From Pseudomonadota bacterium (GTDB lineage: Bacteria; Pseudomonadota; Gammaproteobacteria; Burkholderiales; SG8-39): 54,786 bases of DNA. The DNA lies in contig JAQBXT010000009.1 in assembly GCA_027624175.1 (NCBI GenBank), positions 1 to 54,786 of the forward strand, written 5' to 3'. This document shows, piece by piece, positions 34,924-42,610 of this stretch (position 1 is the first letter of the stretch; the number at the start of each line of letters is the position of its first letter). A program made the position numbers and the translations under genes. A model generated the notes under the pieces. That model saw nothing but the letters and a program-made list of their open reading frames with translations, did no database searches and had not been told where the DNA came from.

Positions 34924-35214
34924 TCAAGTTTTGGGGGCCGTGGAAGCAATTAGTTGTGCCATAGCGCGATGCTGGTTAGAGACTTCCGCTAGAACGTGAT
35001 GGGTATTCGATTTGTAATTGGAAAGCACGGCTGACATTAAGAGCAGCGCTGCGAAAATCGGAAGTGAAAAGGACATCGCCGCTAGGCCACAGAGCAGTAG
35101 GAGACTCGCAATCATCATCCATACGGATGCCCTCGTTGTATGGCCTCTGTGCGCGTTCTCCGCTGAGAGTTCGAAATTCTTCAAGATTTCATTGGTAGAT
35201 AAGAGTTCAGACAT
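34924..35214 (-). CDS. small two-helix membrane protein, unknown
   Basis: The 96-residue protein has a soluble N-terminus (MSELLSTNEILKNFELSAEN), two adjoining hydrophobic stretches (ASVWMMIASLLLLCGLAAM and PIFAALLLMSAVL) forming a helical hairpin, and a short C-terminus. GGGGG lies about 8 nt before the ATG. Base composition is lower in GC than the chromosomal neighbours. No family is recognised. It is carried by the integrase module. Confidence 0.55.
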   Translation of the reverse strand: MSELLSTNEILKNFELSAENAHRGHTTRASVWMMIASLLLLCGLAAMSFSLPIFAALLLMSAVLSNYKSNTHHVLAEVSNQHRAMAQLIASTAPKT

Positions 35215-35269
35215 CTATGCCCCCATTTCCTCGCACAACTTCGGCCACGTTGTTAGTGACACGGAAGTG

Positions 35270-35482
35270 CTACGGCTGCCTATCCATCTCGGCTTGTCGC
35301 TCCTCGTCGGTCTGGAAGTTGTCTTTCACTCGTTGCTCAACGTCCTGCAATCGCGTGTCCAACTGATCGAGGATGGCGCCCAGGTTTGTCCCTAGGACGC
35401 CAACCATGCGGGGGGTCTTGCGTACGCCCGACCAAACGAATACCAGAAGAATCGCAATGGCGAGCAATAGTAGGTCTGTCAT
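35270..35482 (-). CDS. small single-helix membrane protein, unknown
   Basis: The 70-residue protein has one N-terminal membrane segment (LLLLAIAILLVFVWSGV) followed by a predicted coiled coil (ILDQLDTRLQDVEQRVKDNF) with heptad-like spacing. Its ATG overlaps the integrase stop codon (ATGA), so it is translated together with the integrase. The function is unknown. Confidence 0.55.
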   Translation of the reverse strand: MTDLLLLAIAILLVFVWSGVRKTPRMVGVLGTNLGAILDQLDTRLQDVEQRVKDNFQTDEERQAEMDRQP

Positions 35483-36540
35483 GTGGCCGTTCCGAAGTAT
35501 TTGCGCGTCATGCGCTCGACCACCGCGCCGGTGTGCTGGTCCGACAGGTGCGCGTATCGCTTCACCATCTGCAGCGTCTTATGCCCTAGCACCGCCGCCA
35601 GCTCGGGCACGGTCGCGCCGCTCATGGCGAGATAGGACGCTGCGGTATGGCGCAGATCGTGAAAGCGGAAGTCCTTGACCTTCGCCGCCTTCAGCGCCGC
35701 GTACCACTCGGCATCGAACCAGACCGGCCCGCTACCCTCGCCTGGGAAGATCAGCTCGGTATCGAGCCTGCGAACCTTGCCATGCTCGCGCAGCAGTTCC
35801 GCGACTTCGGGCACGATGGGCACGCTTCGCCGCTCGCTGTTCTTCGTCTTGTGAAGCACGGCAACGCGCCGCTCAAGGTCCACGTCCTGCCAGCGAAGCC
35901 CGAGAAGCTCACCGCGCCGCATCCCGGTCGTCATGGCAAAGAGCACGATCAGGCGCAGCGGCTTGTATTCCGATTTGGCGCAGGCATCGAGCAGCGCGGT
36001 GCGCTCGTCGTCCGAGAGATAGCGCACCCTGCCCGCCGGCTCTTTCATCTTGCTCACGCGCCGCAGCGGGTTATCGGTCAGCAAGTGCCACTCTTTAACC
36101 GCGTTGCTGAACGTCTTGCTGAGCGCCGACAGGTAGCGGTTGACGGTCGCGTTGCTCACGCCTTCATCGCCCTTGAGCTTGTCGCGGTAGCGGCTGAGCA
36201 GCTCGGGCGTGATCGCGGCGAGGGAGTAGTCGCCTAGCTTCGCCTTCCACCACTTCAGCATGACGCGCTGGCGCTCGTAGTCATGGGGGCGGTCAAGCTT
36301 CACAGCGTCTAGCTGGCGCTCGATCAGCTCGGCAAGCGTGCTGCGCTCGGCAGCGTGCTGCGGGAAGTAGCGGCGGCGGTCCATGTCGGCCTCGGTCGCC
36401 TTGGCCCACTTGTCCGCGTCCGTCTTGCGCTCGAAGGTCGCCGTTACCGGGGGAAAGCCGCGCTTACGAATCTGCACCCGATAGGTGGTGCACTGCCCGC
36501 CGTTCTTGTCCGTCCAGGTTCGCCGCTGAATCGCCGCCAT
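35479..36540 (-). CDS. tyrosine-family site-specific integrase
   Basis: The 353-residue phage-type integrase has an N-terminal arm-binding part (~1-60), a core-binding SAM-like domain (~65-165) and a catalytic domain with the expected residues in order: Arg in TTGMRRGELLGL, Lys in HKTKNSERR, HxxR in HDLRHTAASY, His in LGHKTLQMV and the nucleophilic Tyr in KRYAHLS. All are present, so the enzyme may be active. It lies with its 5' end toward tRNA-Thr, and two inverted repeats occupy the gap. The closest type is the P4/phage integrases that use tRNA genes. Confidence 0.92.
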   Translation of the reverse strand: MAAIQRRTWTDKNGGQCTTYRVQIRKRGFPPVTATFERKTDADKWAKATEADMDRRRYFPQHAAERSTLAELIERQLDAVKLDRPHDYERQRVMLKWWKAKLGDYSLAAITPELLSRYRDKLKGDEGVSNATVNRYLSALSKTFSNAVKEWHLLTDNPLRRVSKMKEPAGRVRYLSDDERTALLDACAKSEYKPLRLIVLFAMTTGMRRGELLGLRWQDVDLERRVAVLHKTKNSERRSVPIVPEVAELLREHGKVRRLDTELIFPGEGSGPVWFDAEWYAALKAAKVKDFRFHDLRHTAASYLAMSGATVPELAAVLGHKTLQMVKRYAHLSDQHTGAVVERMTRKYFGTAT

Positions 36541-36572
36541 GAGTGCGCCCCTCTACTGTGGATAACTGACGA

Positions 36573-36651
36573 TTTCCGGGGTTGATTGTGCCGGAAACGT
36601 GCCAGTGATCGCAAATCAGGCTCGGACGTTAGCGAGCACTACCGCTAAACG
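36573..36651. promoter_or_regulatory. inverted repeats between integrase and tRNA-Thr
   Basis: TTTCCGG (36573-36579) is repeated inverted as CCGGAAA (36591-36597) with an 11-nt spacer. CGTTAGCG (36627-36634) faces CGCTAAACG (36643-36651) with one extra A. They lie in the 132-bp gap before the integrase gene, where arm sites or the integrase promoter/operator are expected. Confidence 0.4.
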
Positions 36652-36672
36652 CCTTATTTCACATGGACTTTA

Positions 36673-36748
36673 TGGTGCCGGCTGACGGAGTCGAACCGCC
36701 GACCAACGGTTTACAAAACCGCTGCTCTACCAACTGAGCTAAGCCGGC
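36673..36748 (-). tRNA. tRNA-Thr (anticodon TGT)
   Basis: On the minus strand the gene runs from GCCGGCT at 36748 to the encoded CCA at 36675-36673 (76 nt). The acceptor stem GCCGGCT/AGCCGGC, the D-loop AGTTGGTAGA, the T-arm GGTTCGACTCC and the anticodon loop TTTGTAA with TGT all fit. TGT reads ACA threonine codons. The 3' end faces the integrase module, and the gene itself is intact. Confidence 0.96.
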
Positions 36749-36782
36749 ACTGGGCGAATTCTAGCCGCAGGCCGTGCACCCG

Positions 36783-36950
36783 CTACTTGATGCGGTACAC
36801 CCTGCCGCGCTTCTTGCCGCGCTGCGGCGAGCCCTTCTTCAGGAAAGAGCCGAAGTTGAAGCTGTTGTCGCCCTTTTCCTTGGCGGCCTCGCGCATGCGT
36901 TGCTCGGCGATCGATTCGCGCGCCAGTGCGGCGCCGTATTTCTTCTTCAT
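36783..36950 (-). CDS. small basic protein, unknown
   Basis: The 55-residue protein is rich in Lys and Arg, starts MKKKYGAALARESIAEQRMR and ends RGKKRGRVYRIK, with an internal NSFNFGSFLKKG. GGAG lies 6 nt before ATG 36950, and codon use follows the neighbours, so I take it as a real gene. It sits between sspB and tRNA-Thr, 27 bp after the sspB stop, probably as the last gene of the sspA-sspB unit. RNA or DNA binding is plausible from composition only. Confidence 0.55.
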   Translation of the reverse strand: MKKKYGAALARESIAEQRMREAAKEKGDNSFNFGSFLKKGSPQRGKKRGRVYRIK

Positions 36951-36977
36951 GATGACTCCAGAAAGTTTGCAGTATCC

Positions 36978-37433
36978 CTACTTCACGCGGCGCAGCGTGG
37001 GCTTGCCACCGCCGGGCTTTTTCGGCGCTTCGGAAGAATTCGCCGGCGCGGGCAGTGCGCCCGGCGCGTCTTTCGCCGCCGCCGGCTCGGCCTCCGCCAC
37101 CGTGTGTGTCGCCGGCTTGGCCGCGTCCACATCGAACGTCATGCCATGGCCCGTTTCGCGCGCGTACACCGCGTAGACATTGGCCACCGGCACCGAGATC
37201 TGCCGCGCCACGCCGGCGAAGCGCGCGGAGAACTCGATCATTTCGTTGCCCAGCTGCAACTTGTGCACCGCCGAGGGCGCCACGTTGAGCGTGATTTCGC
37301 CGTTCTTGACGTATTCCGAGGGCATCTGGGTCTTCGAATCCACCTTCACCGCTACGTGCGGCGTGTAGCCGTTGTCCACGCACCATTCGTAGAGCGCGCG
37401 CAACAGGTAGGGCTTGGTGGCGATCTCGCTCAC
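36978..37433 (-). CDS. sspB: ClpXP protease specificity-enhancing factor SspB
   Basis: The 151-residue adaptor delivers ssrA-tagged proteins to ClpXP. Residues 1-~108 are the SspB fold (PYLLRALYEWCVDNGYTPHV, then VNLNVA-type strand ITLNVAPSAVHKL and MIEFSARFAGVARQISVP). A flexible Ala/Pro-rich linker and the ClpX-binding tail GKPTLRRVK follow; the conserved LRVVK-type end is seen here as LRRVK. It follows sspA after 3 nt, the usual order. Confidence 0.94.
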   Translation of the reverse strand: MSEIATKPYLLRALYEWCVDNGYTPHVAVKVDSKTQMPSEYVKNGEITLNVAPSAVHKLQLGNEMIEFSARFAGVARQISVPVANVYAVYARETGHGMTFDVDAAKPATHTVAEAEPAAAKDAPGALPAPANSSEAPKKPGGGKPTLRRVK

Positions 37434-37436
37434 GGT

Positions 37437-38036
37437 CTACTTTCGCATTACCTTCTCGGAAGGCGTCAGCGCCTCGATGAATGCCGGGCGCGAGAAGATG
37501 CGCTCCGCGTATTTCATCAGCGGAGCCGCGGGCTTGCCGAGCTTGATGCCGTAGTGGTCCAGCCGCCACAGCAGAGGCGAAATGGCGACATCGAGCATGG
37601 TGAAGTCGTCGCCCAGCATGTGCTTGGTCCTGGTGAAGATGGGCGAGAGTTCGATCAGCCGGTCGGTGACCTGGGCGCGCGCCTTCTCCACCTGCCTGTC
37701 CTTGCCCGAGTCCAGCGCCTCGATCTGGCTGAACAACTCCGCTTCTATGTTGAACAGCATCAGCCGCGCGCGCGCGCGTATCACCGGGTCTGCCGGCATC
37801 AGCTGCGGGTGCGGGAAGCGCTCGTCGATGTACTCGTTGATGATGTTCGACTCGTACAGGATGAGATCGCGCTCCACCAGCACCGGCAGGCGGTTGTAGG
37901 GATTCATCACCGCCAGGTCTTCGGGCTTGTTGAACAGGTCCACGTCGATGACCTGGAAATCCATGCCTTTTTCGTACAGCACGAAGCGGCAGCGGTGGCT
38001 GAAGGGGCACGTGGTGCCGGAATACAGTTGCATCAT
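37437..38036 (-). CDS. sspA: stringent starvation protein A
   Basis: This 199-residue glutathione-transferase-fold protein binds RNA polymerase and tunes transcription under starvation. The thioredoxin-like N-terminal domain (LYSGTTCPFSHRCRFVLYEK, later NPYNRLPVLVERD) and the helical C-terminal domain (DFTMLDVAISPLLWRLDHYG) agree with SspA. The helix-start serine of classical GSTs is followed by the CPFSHR pattern, typical of SspA in beta-proteobacteria. It lies downstream of petABC on the same strand after a 70-bp gap without visible features. Confidence 0.94.
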   Translation of the reverse strand: MMQLYSGTTCPFSHRCRFVLYEKGMDFQVIDVDLFNKPEDLAVMNPYNRLPVLVERDLILYESNIINEYIDERFPHPQLMPADPVIRARARLMLFNIEAELFSQIEALDSGKDRQVEKARAQVTDRLIELSPIFTRTKHMLGDDFTMLDVAISPLLWRLDHYGIKLGKPAAPLMKYAERIFSRPAFIEALTPSEKVMRK

Positions 38037-38106
38037 GGTGCGGGGGTCCTGATGTAAAAGTCGGTCGGGATCGCCCGCCCGGCCTCGGGTTTGGTGCGGC
38101 GCGCGC

Positions 38107-38748
38107 TTACCTTACATCCTTCCAGAACGCCTTCTTCATGGCGTAAGCAAAGACGAACAGCACGCCCAGCACGAACAACACGACGATGCCGATCGACTTG
38201 CGCGACTGCGCCGACGGCTCGCCGACATAAACGAGGAAATTGACCAGGTCGCGCACCGTGATGTCGTACTGCACGGTGCTCTGCTCGGCCTGCAGCTTCC
38301 ACAGCACATGCGGCATGGCGACGTTGGGAAAGGCCTTGTTGTTCCAGCCGTTCGCGGACTTCTCATCGCGATAGAACGTGCGCAGGTACGTATACAGCCA
38401 GTCCGCGCCGCGCGAGCGTGCGATCACCGACAGGTCCGGTGGCGGCACGCCGAACCAGGCCTTGCCGTCCTTCGCGCTCATCGCCACCTTCATGGTCTCG
38501 CCGACCTTGTCGGCGCTGAACATGAGGTTGTCGAAGATCTGAGCTTCGGTCAGGCCGAGATCGGTGAGCCGGTTGTAGCGCATGTACTGCGCGCCGTGGC
38601 AGTTCATGCAGTAGTTGACGAAGGTGCGCGCGCCCGCCTGCAGGCTGACGAGGTCGCGCGGCTCGATCGGCGCCGGGTCCAGCGCATCGCCGCCGGCGGC
38701 GAGCAGCGTGGCGGGCGCGAACAGCAGGGCGGCAAGGAGCTTTCTCAT
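38107..38748 (-). CDS. petC: cytochrome c1 subunit of the bc1 complex
   Basis: The 213-residue membrane-anchored cytochrome has a signal peptide (MRKLLAALLFAPATLLA), heme-binding CMNCH at residues 47-51, the probable axial Met in NVAMPHVLW, and a C-terminal anchor (IGIVVLFVLGVLFVFAYAMK). It carries electrons from the Rieske protein to soluble cytochrome c. ATG 38748 gives the best signal peptide; a GTG overlapping the petB stop (GTGA) would add five residues. It is the last gene of petABC. Confidence 0.94.
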   Translation of the reverse strand: MRKLLAALLFAPATLLAAGGDALDPAPIEPRDLVSLQAGARTFVNYCMNCHGAQYMRYNRLTDLGLTEAQIFDNLMFSADKVGETMKVAMSAKDGKAWFGVPPPDLSVIARSRGADWLYTYLRTFYRDEKSANGWNNKAFPNVAMPHVLWKLQAEQSTVQYDITVRDLVNFLVYVGEPSAQSRKSIGIVVLFVLGVLFVFAYAMKKAFWKDVR

Positions 38749-38759
38749 GGTCGCGGCGC

Positions 38760-40043
38760 TCACATCGTCACCCGGTCGGGCACGGGCTTCACCTTGTCTT
38801 GCGCCGTGTACCAGGGCATCAGGATAAAAAAGGCGAAGTAGATCACCGTACACACGCGTGCCGCCCAGGTCGCGCGGTCCTTGGTGTCGAGGAAGAAGGC
38901 GTCGAAGCCGAACTGGCCCCACACCGTGGTCGGCTTGACGCCGAGGTAGCCCAGCACCAGAAACGCCACGATGAACATCGCCAGCGCGCTCTTGTAATAC
39001 ACGCCGCGGTAGCGGATCGACTTCACCGGCGAGCGGTCCAGCCACGGCAGCAGGAACAGGATCAGGGTGGCGATGCCCATCGCCGCGACGCCAGGGAACT
39101 GGGAATTGAACAGCGGCGGCACTGCGCGCAGGATCGAGTAGTACGGCGTGAAGTACCACAGCGGCGCGATGTGCTCCGGCGTCTTCAGCGGGTCGGCCGG
39201 GATGAAGTTGTTGTACTCGAGGAAATAGCCGCCCATCTCCGGCAAGAAGAACATGACGATGCAGAAGATGGCGAGGAACACCACCACGCCCACCGTGTCC
39301 TTCACCGTGTAGTAGGGGTGGAACGGGATGCCGTCCACCGGCCTGCCGTTGGCGTCCTTGTTCTTCTTGATCTCGACGCCGTCCGGATTGTTCGAGCCCA
39401 CGTCGTGCAGGGCAAGGATGTGCGCCACGACCAGACCCAGCAGCACCAGCGGCAGCGCGATCACATGCAGTGCGAAGAAGCGGTTGAGCGTCGCGTCCGA
39501 CACGACGTAGTCGCCGCGGATCCACAGCGCGAGGTCGGGGCCGATGAACGGCACCACACCGAACAGGTTCACGATCACCTGCGCGCCCCAGTAGGACATC
39601 TGGCCCCAGGGCAACAGATAACCCAGGAAGGCCTCCGCCATCAGCGCGAGGTAGATCAGCACGCCGAAGATCCACACCAGTTCGCGCGGCTCCTTGTACG
39701 AGCCGTAGAGCATGGCGCGGAACATGTGCAGGTAGACCACGAGGAAGAAAGCAGAACCGCCGGTGGAATGGAGGTAGCGGATCAGCCAGCCGCCCGGCAC
39801 GTCGCGCATGATGTACTCGACCGAGCCGAAGGCGAGCGCCGCGTCGGGCTTGTAGTTCATGGTCAGGAAGATGCCGGAGACGATCTGCACCGCCAGCACG
39901 AGCATCGACAGCACGCCGAAGTAGTACCAGAAGTTGAAATTCTTCGGCGCGTAGTACTCCGACATGTGCTTGCGGAATTCCTCGCCCACGCTGGGCATGC
40001 GCGAGTCGAACCAGTCCCACAGCGCCATCAGGCGGGAGGCCAT
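38760..40043 (-). CDS. petB: cytochrome b subunit of the bc1 complex
   Basis: The 427-residue membrane protein has eight helices and carries both b hemes: histidines in WLIRYLHSTGGSAFF and VVYLHMFR of helix II, and in FFALHVIALP and VVAHILALH of helix IV. GYLLPWGQMSYW is invariant. The quinol-oxidation motif PEWY is replaced by PLWY in HIAPLWYFTPYYSILR; other beta-proteobacteria also vary this glutamate position. The start is 3 bp after the petA stop. Confidence 0.95.
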   Translation of the reverse strand: MASRLMALWDWFDSRMPSVGEEFRKHMSEYYAPKNFNFWYYFGVLSMLVLAVQIVSGIFLTMNYKPDAALAFGSVEYIMRDVPGGWLIRYLHSTGGSAFFLVVYLHMFRAMLYGSYKEPRELVWIFGVLIYLALMAEAFLGYLLPWGQMSYWGAQVIVNLFGVVPFIGPDLALWIRGDYVVSDATLNRFFALHVIALPLVLLGLVVAHILALHDVGSNNPDGVEIKKNKDANGRPVDGIPFHPYYTVKDTVGVVVFLAIFCIVMFFLPEMGGYFLEYNNFIPADPLKTPEHIAPLWYFTPYYSILRAVPPLFNSQFPGVAAMGIATLILFLLPWLDRSPVKSIRYRGVYYKSALAMFIVAFLVLGYLGVKPTTVWGQFGFDAFFLDTKDRATWAARVCTVIYFAFFILMPWYTAQDKVKPVPDRVTM

Positions 40044-40046
40044 GGT

Positions 40047-40640
40047 CTACGCCCCCTTCTTGTCGTCGCCGATCAGCAGCGTACTGTCTGACAGGAAGGT
40101 GTGGGGCGGCACCGTCAGGTTGGTCGGCGCCGGCGCGCCGCGGAACACGCGCCCGGCGAAATCGAACTTCGATCCGTGGCAGGCGCAGTAGAAGCCGCCC
40201 TCCCAGTCCGCGCCCATTTCGGCCTTCGCCTCCGCGGTCTTGAGCTGCGGCGAGCAGCCCAGATGGGTACAAACGCCCTCGACCACCATGAACTCGGGCT
40301 TGATCGCGCGCAGCTCGTTTTTCGCGTACTCGGGCTGAATGGAGGAGTGCGAGGCGGGGTCGGTCAGGCTGGCCGTGACGGCCTTGAGCGAATCGAGCAT
40401 CGCCTTGGTGCGCCGGATCACCCACACCGGCTTGCCGCGCCACTCGAAGATGCCAAGCTCCCCCGGCGCAAGCCTGGAGAAGTCGACCTCGACCGGCGCG
40501 CCGGCCGCCTTGGCGCGTTCCGAGGGCAGCATGCTCGCCACGAAGGGGATCGCCGCTCCGATTGAGGCCGCGCCGCCAACCACCGAGGTCGCCACCACGA
40601 GGTTGCGCCGCGCCTTGTCAACTTTCTGGTTGTCGCTCAT
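40047..40640 (-). CDS. petA: Rieske iron-sulfur subunit of the bc1 complex
   Basis: The 197-residue protein has a Tat-type start (RRNLVVATSVVG), a single membrane helix, and the 2Fe-2S site CTHLGC (C124, H126, C129) and CACHGS (C152, C154, H155), with the disulfide pair C129/C154. It oxidises ubiquinol at the Qo site together with cytochrome b. It is the first gene of petABC, with a good sigma-70-type promoter at 40689-40717. Its Tat dependence fits the nearby tatABC genes. Confidence 0.96.
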   Translation of the reverse strand: MSDNQKVDKARRNLVVATSVVGGAASIGAAIPFVASMLPSERAKAAGAPVEVDFSRLAPGELGIFEWRGKPVWVIRRTKAMLDSLKAVTASLTDPASHSSIQPEYAKNELRAIKPEFMVVEGVCTHLGCSPQLKTAEAKAEMGADWEGGFYCACHGSKFDFAGRVFRGAPAPTNLTVPPHTFLSDSTLLIGDDKKGA

Positions 40641-40688
40641 GGAGTTGATTCAATGCTGGAAAGAGTGGGAGAGTGCAAAAGAGGCGCC

Positions 40689-40717
40689 ATTCTATAGAGC
40701 GAGCGCGGGAATGTCCA
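40689..40717 (-). promoter_or_regulatory. sigma-70-type promoter of petABC
   Basis: On the minus strand TGGACA (-35, 5 of 6 consensus bases) and TAGAAT (-10, 5 of 6) are 17 bp apart. The expected start lies near 40682, about 40 nt before the petA ATG. The same 135-bp gap must also hold the divergent promoter of the protease gene, which I cannot place with confidence. Confidence 0.6.
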
Positions 40718-40775
40718 CGATTTGCGGTCTAAGCGGTTCAATTTGCAGGGTTTTGTGCTAAATTAGGAATCCCCT

Positions 40776-41936
40776 ATGCTGCACCGCCTCTGGCTGATCT
40801 TTGCGCAGACCGCGACAATCTGCGTGGCCGCGCTATTCGTCGTCTCGACGCTCCGGCCCGAGTGGTTGCCGGCCAGGCTGGAGGCGCCCAAGCTGCCGGT
40901 CGCAGCTCCGGTGCAGCCCGCCCCGGCGCCAAGCGCCGCATCACCGCGGCCGGCGTCTTTCCACGACGCAGTGGGTCGCGCCACGCCTTCGGTGGTCAAC
41001 ATCTTCACGTCGAAGGAAGCGCCGCGCAATCCGCTGCTCAACGACCCGATCTTCCGGCGCTTTTTCGGCGAACAGTTCGGCGACGGGGCGCAGCGCACCT
41101 CCAGCCTCGGTTCCGGGGTGATCGTCAGCCCCGCGGGCTACATCCTCACCAACCACCACGTGGTCGAGGCCGCCGACGAGATCGAGGTGGCGCTGCCCGA
41201 CGGCAAGAAACTGCTCGCCAAGGTGGTGGGCAACGACCCGGACACCGACCTTGCGGTGCTGCGCGTCAACGCCGACAAACTGCCCGCCATCAGTTTCGGC
41301 CTGTCCGACGAACTGCGCGTCGGCGACATGGTACTGGCGATCGGCAACCCGTTCGGCGTCGGCCAGACCGTAACCTCGGGCATCGTGTCCGCGCTCGGCA
41401 GGAGCGGCCTGCACATCAACACCTTCGAGAACTTTATCCAGACCGACGCCGCCATCAATCCGGGCAACTCCGGCGGCGCCCTGGTGGACGCGCGCGGCAA
41501 CCTGGTCGGCATCAATACCGCGATCTACTCGCGCTCGGGCGGCTCGATGGGCATCGGCTTCGCCATCCCGGTGTCGACGGCGAAAATGGTGCTGGAGCAG
41601 ATCATCCGCACCGGCGCGGTGACGCGCGGCTGGATCGGCGTGGAAGTGCAGGAGATCACGCCCGCGCTTGCCGAATCGTTCAGAATGCCCGATGCGCGGG
41701 GCGCCATCATCGCCGGCGTGCTGCGCGGCGGCCCGGCGGACAAGGCGGGTGTGAAGCCCGGCGACGTGCTCACCGCGATCAACGGCGCAGCGGTGTCGGA
41801 CCCGTCAAGCATGCTCAATCTGGTGGCGGCGCTGCAGCCGGGCTCGAACGCCCGGATGCAGCTCCGGCGCCAGGCGCAGTCGCTCGATGTGTCCGTGACC
41901 GTCGGGCGGCGCCCGAAACCGCAGCCGCGGGAGTAA
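40776..41936 (+). CDS. DegS/DegQ-type trypsin-like periplasmic serine protease
   Basis: The 386-residue HtrA-family protease has an N-terminal membrane segment (LIFAQTATICVAALFVV), a Pro/Ala linker, and a protease domain with His in LTNHHVVEAA, Asp in DPDTDLAVLRV and Ser in INPGNSGGALVD. One PDZ domain follows (RGWIGVEVQEITPALAES ... GGPADKAGVKPGDVL). A single PDZ and a non-cleaved anchor point to DegS-like architecture and a role in envelope quality control. It diverges from petA, a common arrangement in beta-proteobacteria. Confidence 0.92.
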   Translation: MLHRLWLIFAQTATICVAALFVVSTLRPEWLPARLEAPKLPVAAPVQPAPAPSAASPRPASFHDAVGRATPSVVNIFTSKEAPRNPLLNDPIFRRFFGEQFGDGAQRTSSLGSGVIVSPAGYILTNHHVVEAADEIEVALPDGKKLLAKVVGNDPDTDLAVLRVNADKLPAISFGLSDELRVGDMVLAIGNPFGVGQTVTSGIVSALGRSGLHINTFENFIQTDAAINPGNSGGALVDARGNLVGINTAIYSRSGGSMGIGFAIPVSTAKMVLEQIIRTGAVTRGWIGVEVQEITPALAESFRMPDARGAIIAGVLRGGPADKAGVKPGDVLTAINGAAVSDPSSMLNLVAALQPGSNARMQLRRQAQSLDVSVTVGRRPKPQPRE

Positions 41937-42610
41937 TGCCCAAGGCGCGCCCGCTGCCGCGCGATGCGGCGAGCATCCGCAAGCTCGCGGCGCGTTCCAT
42001 GTTCGATCTGTTTTCGAGCATGAGCGAAGGCATGATGCTGGTGGATCGCTCCGGGCGCGTGGTCTGGATCAACGACAGTTACCAGCGCTTCCTGCCGGCG
42101 CTCGCGGCGGATGCGCTCAGGGGCCGCATCCGGCGCCTGATCCTCAACGACATCGGGCCGGAGCTCGGCCAGGCCGCGCTCGAGCGCATCCGCACCTACG
42201 CGGGCAACCCGCCTCAGTTCGACCGCCTGAGCGAGCTCGAGCGGTACTTTCGCACCGTCTACAAACCCTACGGCTGGATGTCCGACGAGCAGTGGTGCAG
42301 CCTGACCGAAACCTCGGCGCGGCGCACGGCGCAGGGCAAGCTCACGCCGCACTACGACCCGGAAATGGTGCTGCAGTTCACCCACCATCCGCGCGACTAC
42401 GACCAGTGGGACGCCTATGACGCGCTGGATGTCCCGACCTTGTGCCTGCGCGGCGCATCATCCGACCTCCTGCTGCCGGCCACTGCGGAGGCGATGCGCG
42501 CACGCGGGCCGCGCGCGGTGGTGGTGACCATTCCCGGCTGCGGGCACGCGCCCGCGCTCAACGTGCCGGATCAGTTCGCGATCGTCGAGCGCTTCTTCGA
42601 CGGCCGCTAG
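41936..42610 (+). pseudogene. chimera: PAS-domain regulator N-terminus fused to alpha/beta-hydrolase C-terminus
   Basis: Residues ~20-56 (FDLFSSMSEGMMLVDRSGR, VVWINDSYQRFLP) are the start of a PAS domain as found in sigma-54 regulators. From ~57 on, RIRRLILNDIGPELGQAA, YFRTVYKPYGWMSDEQW and PTLCLRGASSDLLLP ... GHAPALN are the second half of an alpha/beta hydrolase, including the catalytic Asp and His. The nucleophile elbow GxSxG and the whole first half of the hydrolase are missing, as are the AAA+ and HTH parts of the regulator. The frame is open across the junction (~42095-42120). The ATG overlaps the protease stop (TAATG). Neither activity should be intact. Confidence 0.75.

Larger units (their letters stand above)
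34514..36672. mobile_element. small integrase module next to tRNA-Thr (probable integrated-element remnant)
   Basis: A tyrosine recombinase gene lies 132 bp from the 3' end of tRNA-Thr, the classical integration position, and three small unrecognised genes follow on the same strand. Parts of the module (about 34900-35480) are visibly poorer in GC than the urease and ssp genes on either side. I could not find a second copy of the tRNA 3' end near 34380-34520, so the far attachment site is lost, diverged or not tRNA-derived. The limits are approximate. Confidence 0.6.

Noticed and set aside
34514-35482. Possible toxin-antitoxin pair among the small genes of the integrase module
   Set aside because: None of the three proteins shows a toxin or antitoxin motif, and two are plain membrane proteins. 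Size and position alone are not enough.
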